Assembly (NCBI GenBank): GCA_020635455.1
Contig: JACJZT010000004.1
Span: 248,001-312,000, forward strand
Reading direction: 5' to 3'
DNA length: 64,000 nt
DNA from: Flavobacteriales bacterium
GTDB lineage: Bacteria > Bacteroidota > Bacteroidia > NS11-12g > UBA9320
Of this stretch, positions 63,206 through 64,000 are shown one piece after another. The notes beneath the pieces are model-generated. The model did not search any database, had not been told where the DNA came from, and saw nothing but the letters and a program-made list of their open reading frames with translations. A program made the translations under genes and the position numbers. Position 1 is the first letter of the stretch, and every line of letters starts with the position of its first letter.

Positions 63206-64000
63206 TTCGATATTTTATAGTTCAAGTAATAGTGAAACCCAAAATTAAAAGCCAGATTGTCCAGCTTTATATCATCGTCAAGATAATCGTAATCATAGAT
63301 AAGGGTGGCATTTTCGTATCTCTGATCACTTTTGGTAAGATTGGATAAGCCTTTGTAATAACGAACATCCATACTTAAATGTAGGGTATTAAAACGATAG
63401 GAAAAACCGACACCTCCGACTATTCCGTAATTAAAAGCATTTCTTCTCAGTTTTGAACTGTATCTTTTTACCTCTTTTGTAACGGTGGTATCCGTAACTG
63501 AAAGATCGTTGTAAGAATTGATCAGGATGGAGGCGTATGGCCCTGCCAAAATATGATAACTGATCTTTTTCTTAGGTACAAACGTGTAATTCAGTAATAG
63601 AGGAATATCCAGACTATTAAAGGTTTCATCAATTTTATAATCTCTTCCGTACGAAGTATATTCCATTGAATATTTACGTATGTTTCCGATAAGGTTAAGG
63701 TCAAGTCTGATGTTTTTGTTAAAATTATATCCGGCGATAATTCCTACAAAATACCCTGCTTTATTTGAATATTTTTTCTCATAGGATGTTGGCCGGTAAC
63801 TGCCGGTAACCTGAGGGTAACTAAAATTAAGGCCGTACATCAAAGCAACCCCTATTGAGAATTTGGGAATAATATCAATTTTATCCAGGATCTGTGTAAA
63901 ATCTTTGGGATCGTTCAAAAAATTGCTTTTGTAGAGAGGGTTTAATTCTAACATTTTAACGGCAAAATAAATTGCACTGTCTTTGCGGTTGAGCAATGTG
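63202..64000 (-). CDS. TPR/outer-membrane beta-barrel protein (tandem paralog 2), 5' end missing
   Basis: The frame is open to the window edge, so the N-terminus is missing. The visible part of about 265 residues begins in the TPR-like region (SAIYFAVKMLELNPLYKSNF) and aligns with about residue 80 of its neighbour (NAELHIHKMLELRPGYQQYP). The rest is a beta-barrel (FVGIIAGYNFNKNIRLDLNLIGN; GIVGGVGFSYRFNTLHLSMDVRYYKGLSNLTKSDQRYENATLIYDYDYLDDDIKLDNLAFNFGF split over the final strands). The shared NLT-x-x-D-x-RY-x-N segment supports recent duplication. A TTG at 63996 is probably internal. Confidence 0.65.
   Translation of the reverse strand, partial: TLLNRKDSAIYFAVKMLELNPLYKSNFLNDPKDFTQILDKIDIIPKFSIGVALMYGLNFSYPQVTGSYRPTSYEKKYSNKAGYFVGIIAGYNFNKNIRLDLNLIGNIRKYSMEYTSYGRDYKIDETFNSLDIPLLLNYTFVPKKKISYHILAGPYASILINSYNDLSVTDTTVTKEVKRYSSKLRRNAFNYGIVGGVGFSYRFNTLHLSMDVRYYKGLSNLTKSDQRYENATLIYDYDYLDDDIKLDNLAFNFGFHYYLNYKISK

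Noticed and set aside
1..64000. CRISPR arrays, tRNA or rRNA genes, insertion sequences, prophage or attachment sites
   Set aside because: I looked for regular repeats, cloverleaf-like segments with CCA ends, transposase motifs and terminal inverted repeats and saw none that hold up.

Overview
The window is ordinary chromosome from a Bacteroidota bacterium. Five features support this: four secreted proteins end in type IX secretion (T9SS) sorting domains; the sigma factor is the short, region-1.1-less Bacteroidota RpoD; the division and cell-wall genes are in the order usual for the phylum; many genes are preceded by the Bacteroidota -7 element TAnnTTTG rather than a TATAAT box; and Shine-Dalgarno sites are generally absent. 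I cannot place it below phylum with confidence. I see no mobile element, CRISPR array, rRNA or tRNA.

Layout. 1-2.4 kb: 5' part of a methylmalonyl-CoA epimerase gene (minus strand), then iscS-iscU-iscA for Fe-S assembly. 2.5-4.3 kb: an adenylyl cyclase with a predicted periplasmic TPR sensor. 4.3-5.3 kb: two related small membrane-anchored proteins of unknown function. 5.5-20.5 kb: a complete-looking dcw operon (mraZ, rsmH, ftsL, ftsI, murE, mraY, murD, ftsW, murG, murC, ftsQ, ftsA, ftsZ), with a 10-bp-periodic MraZ-box array in front and a hairpin terminator behind. 20.6-30.7 kb: a scattered tryptophan/kynurenine catabolic set (FAH-family hydrolase, kynureninase, ACMS decarboxylase, 3-hydroxyanthranilate dioxygenase, 2-aminomuconate semialdehyde dehydrogenase), mixed with a methyltransferase, a flavin reductase, 3-methyladenine glycosylase and CMP kinase. 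30.8-34.1 kb: a large secreted FG-GAP repeat protein.

34.1-39.9 kb: a terC-maeB-meaB operon and an antiquitin-type aldehyde dehydrogenase. 39.9-45.2 kb: two T9SS cargo proteins and a TonB-dependent-receptor-like barrel. 45.2-50.8 kb: Kdo transferase, a lipoprotein, an outer-membrane protein, and a sugar aminotransferase/UDP-sugar dehydrogenase pair. 50.8-57.7 kb: a GH3/beta-lactamase fusion, a peroxiredoxin, feoAB and rpoD. 57.8-64 kb: a secreted glycosidase-like T9SS protein, two lipoproteins, and two tandem TPR/outer-membrane barrel proteins, the last cut by the window end.

How the genes work together. The dcw block makes lipid II with meso-diaminopimelate (MurE carries DNPR) and builds the divisome. 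HAAO, ACMSD and the ALDH8-type dehydrogenase are consecutive steps that take 3-hydroxyanthranilate away from NAD synthesis and toward 2-aminomuconate. Epimerase and MeaB both serve the methylmalonyl-CoA mutase step, though no mutase gene is in the window. The most notable unexplained signals are the MraZ operator array, several start codons lying within about 10 nt of a -7 box, a small-protein gene with no canonical start where its signal anchor requires one, and inverted repeats that contain -7 boxes. I did not find convincing evidence of a wholly new multi-gene system.
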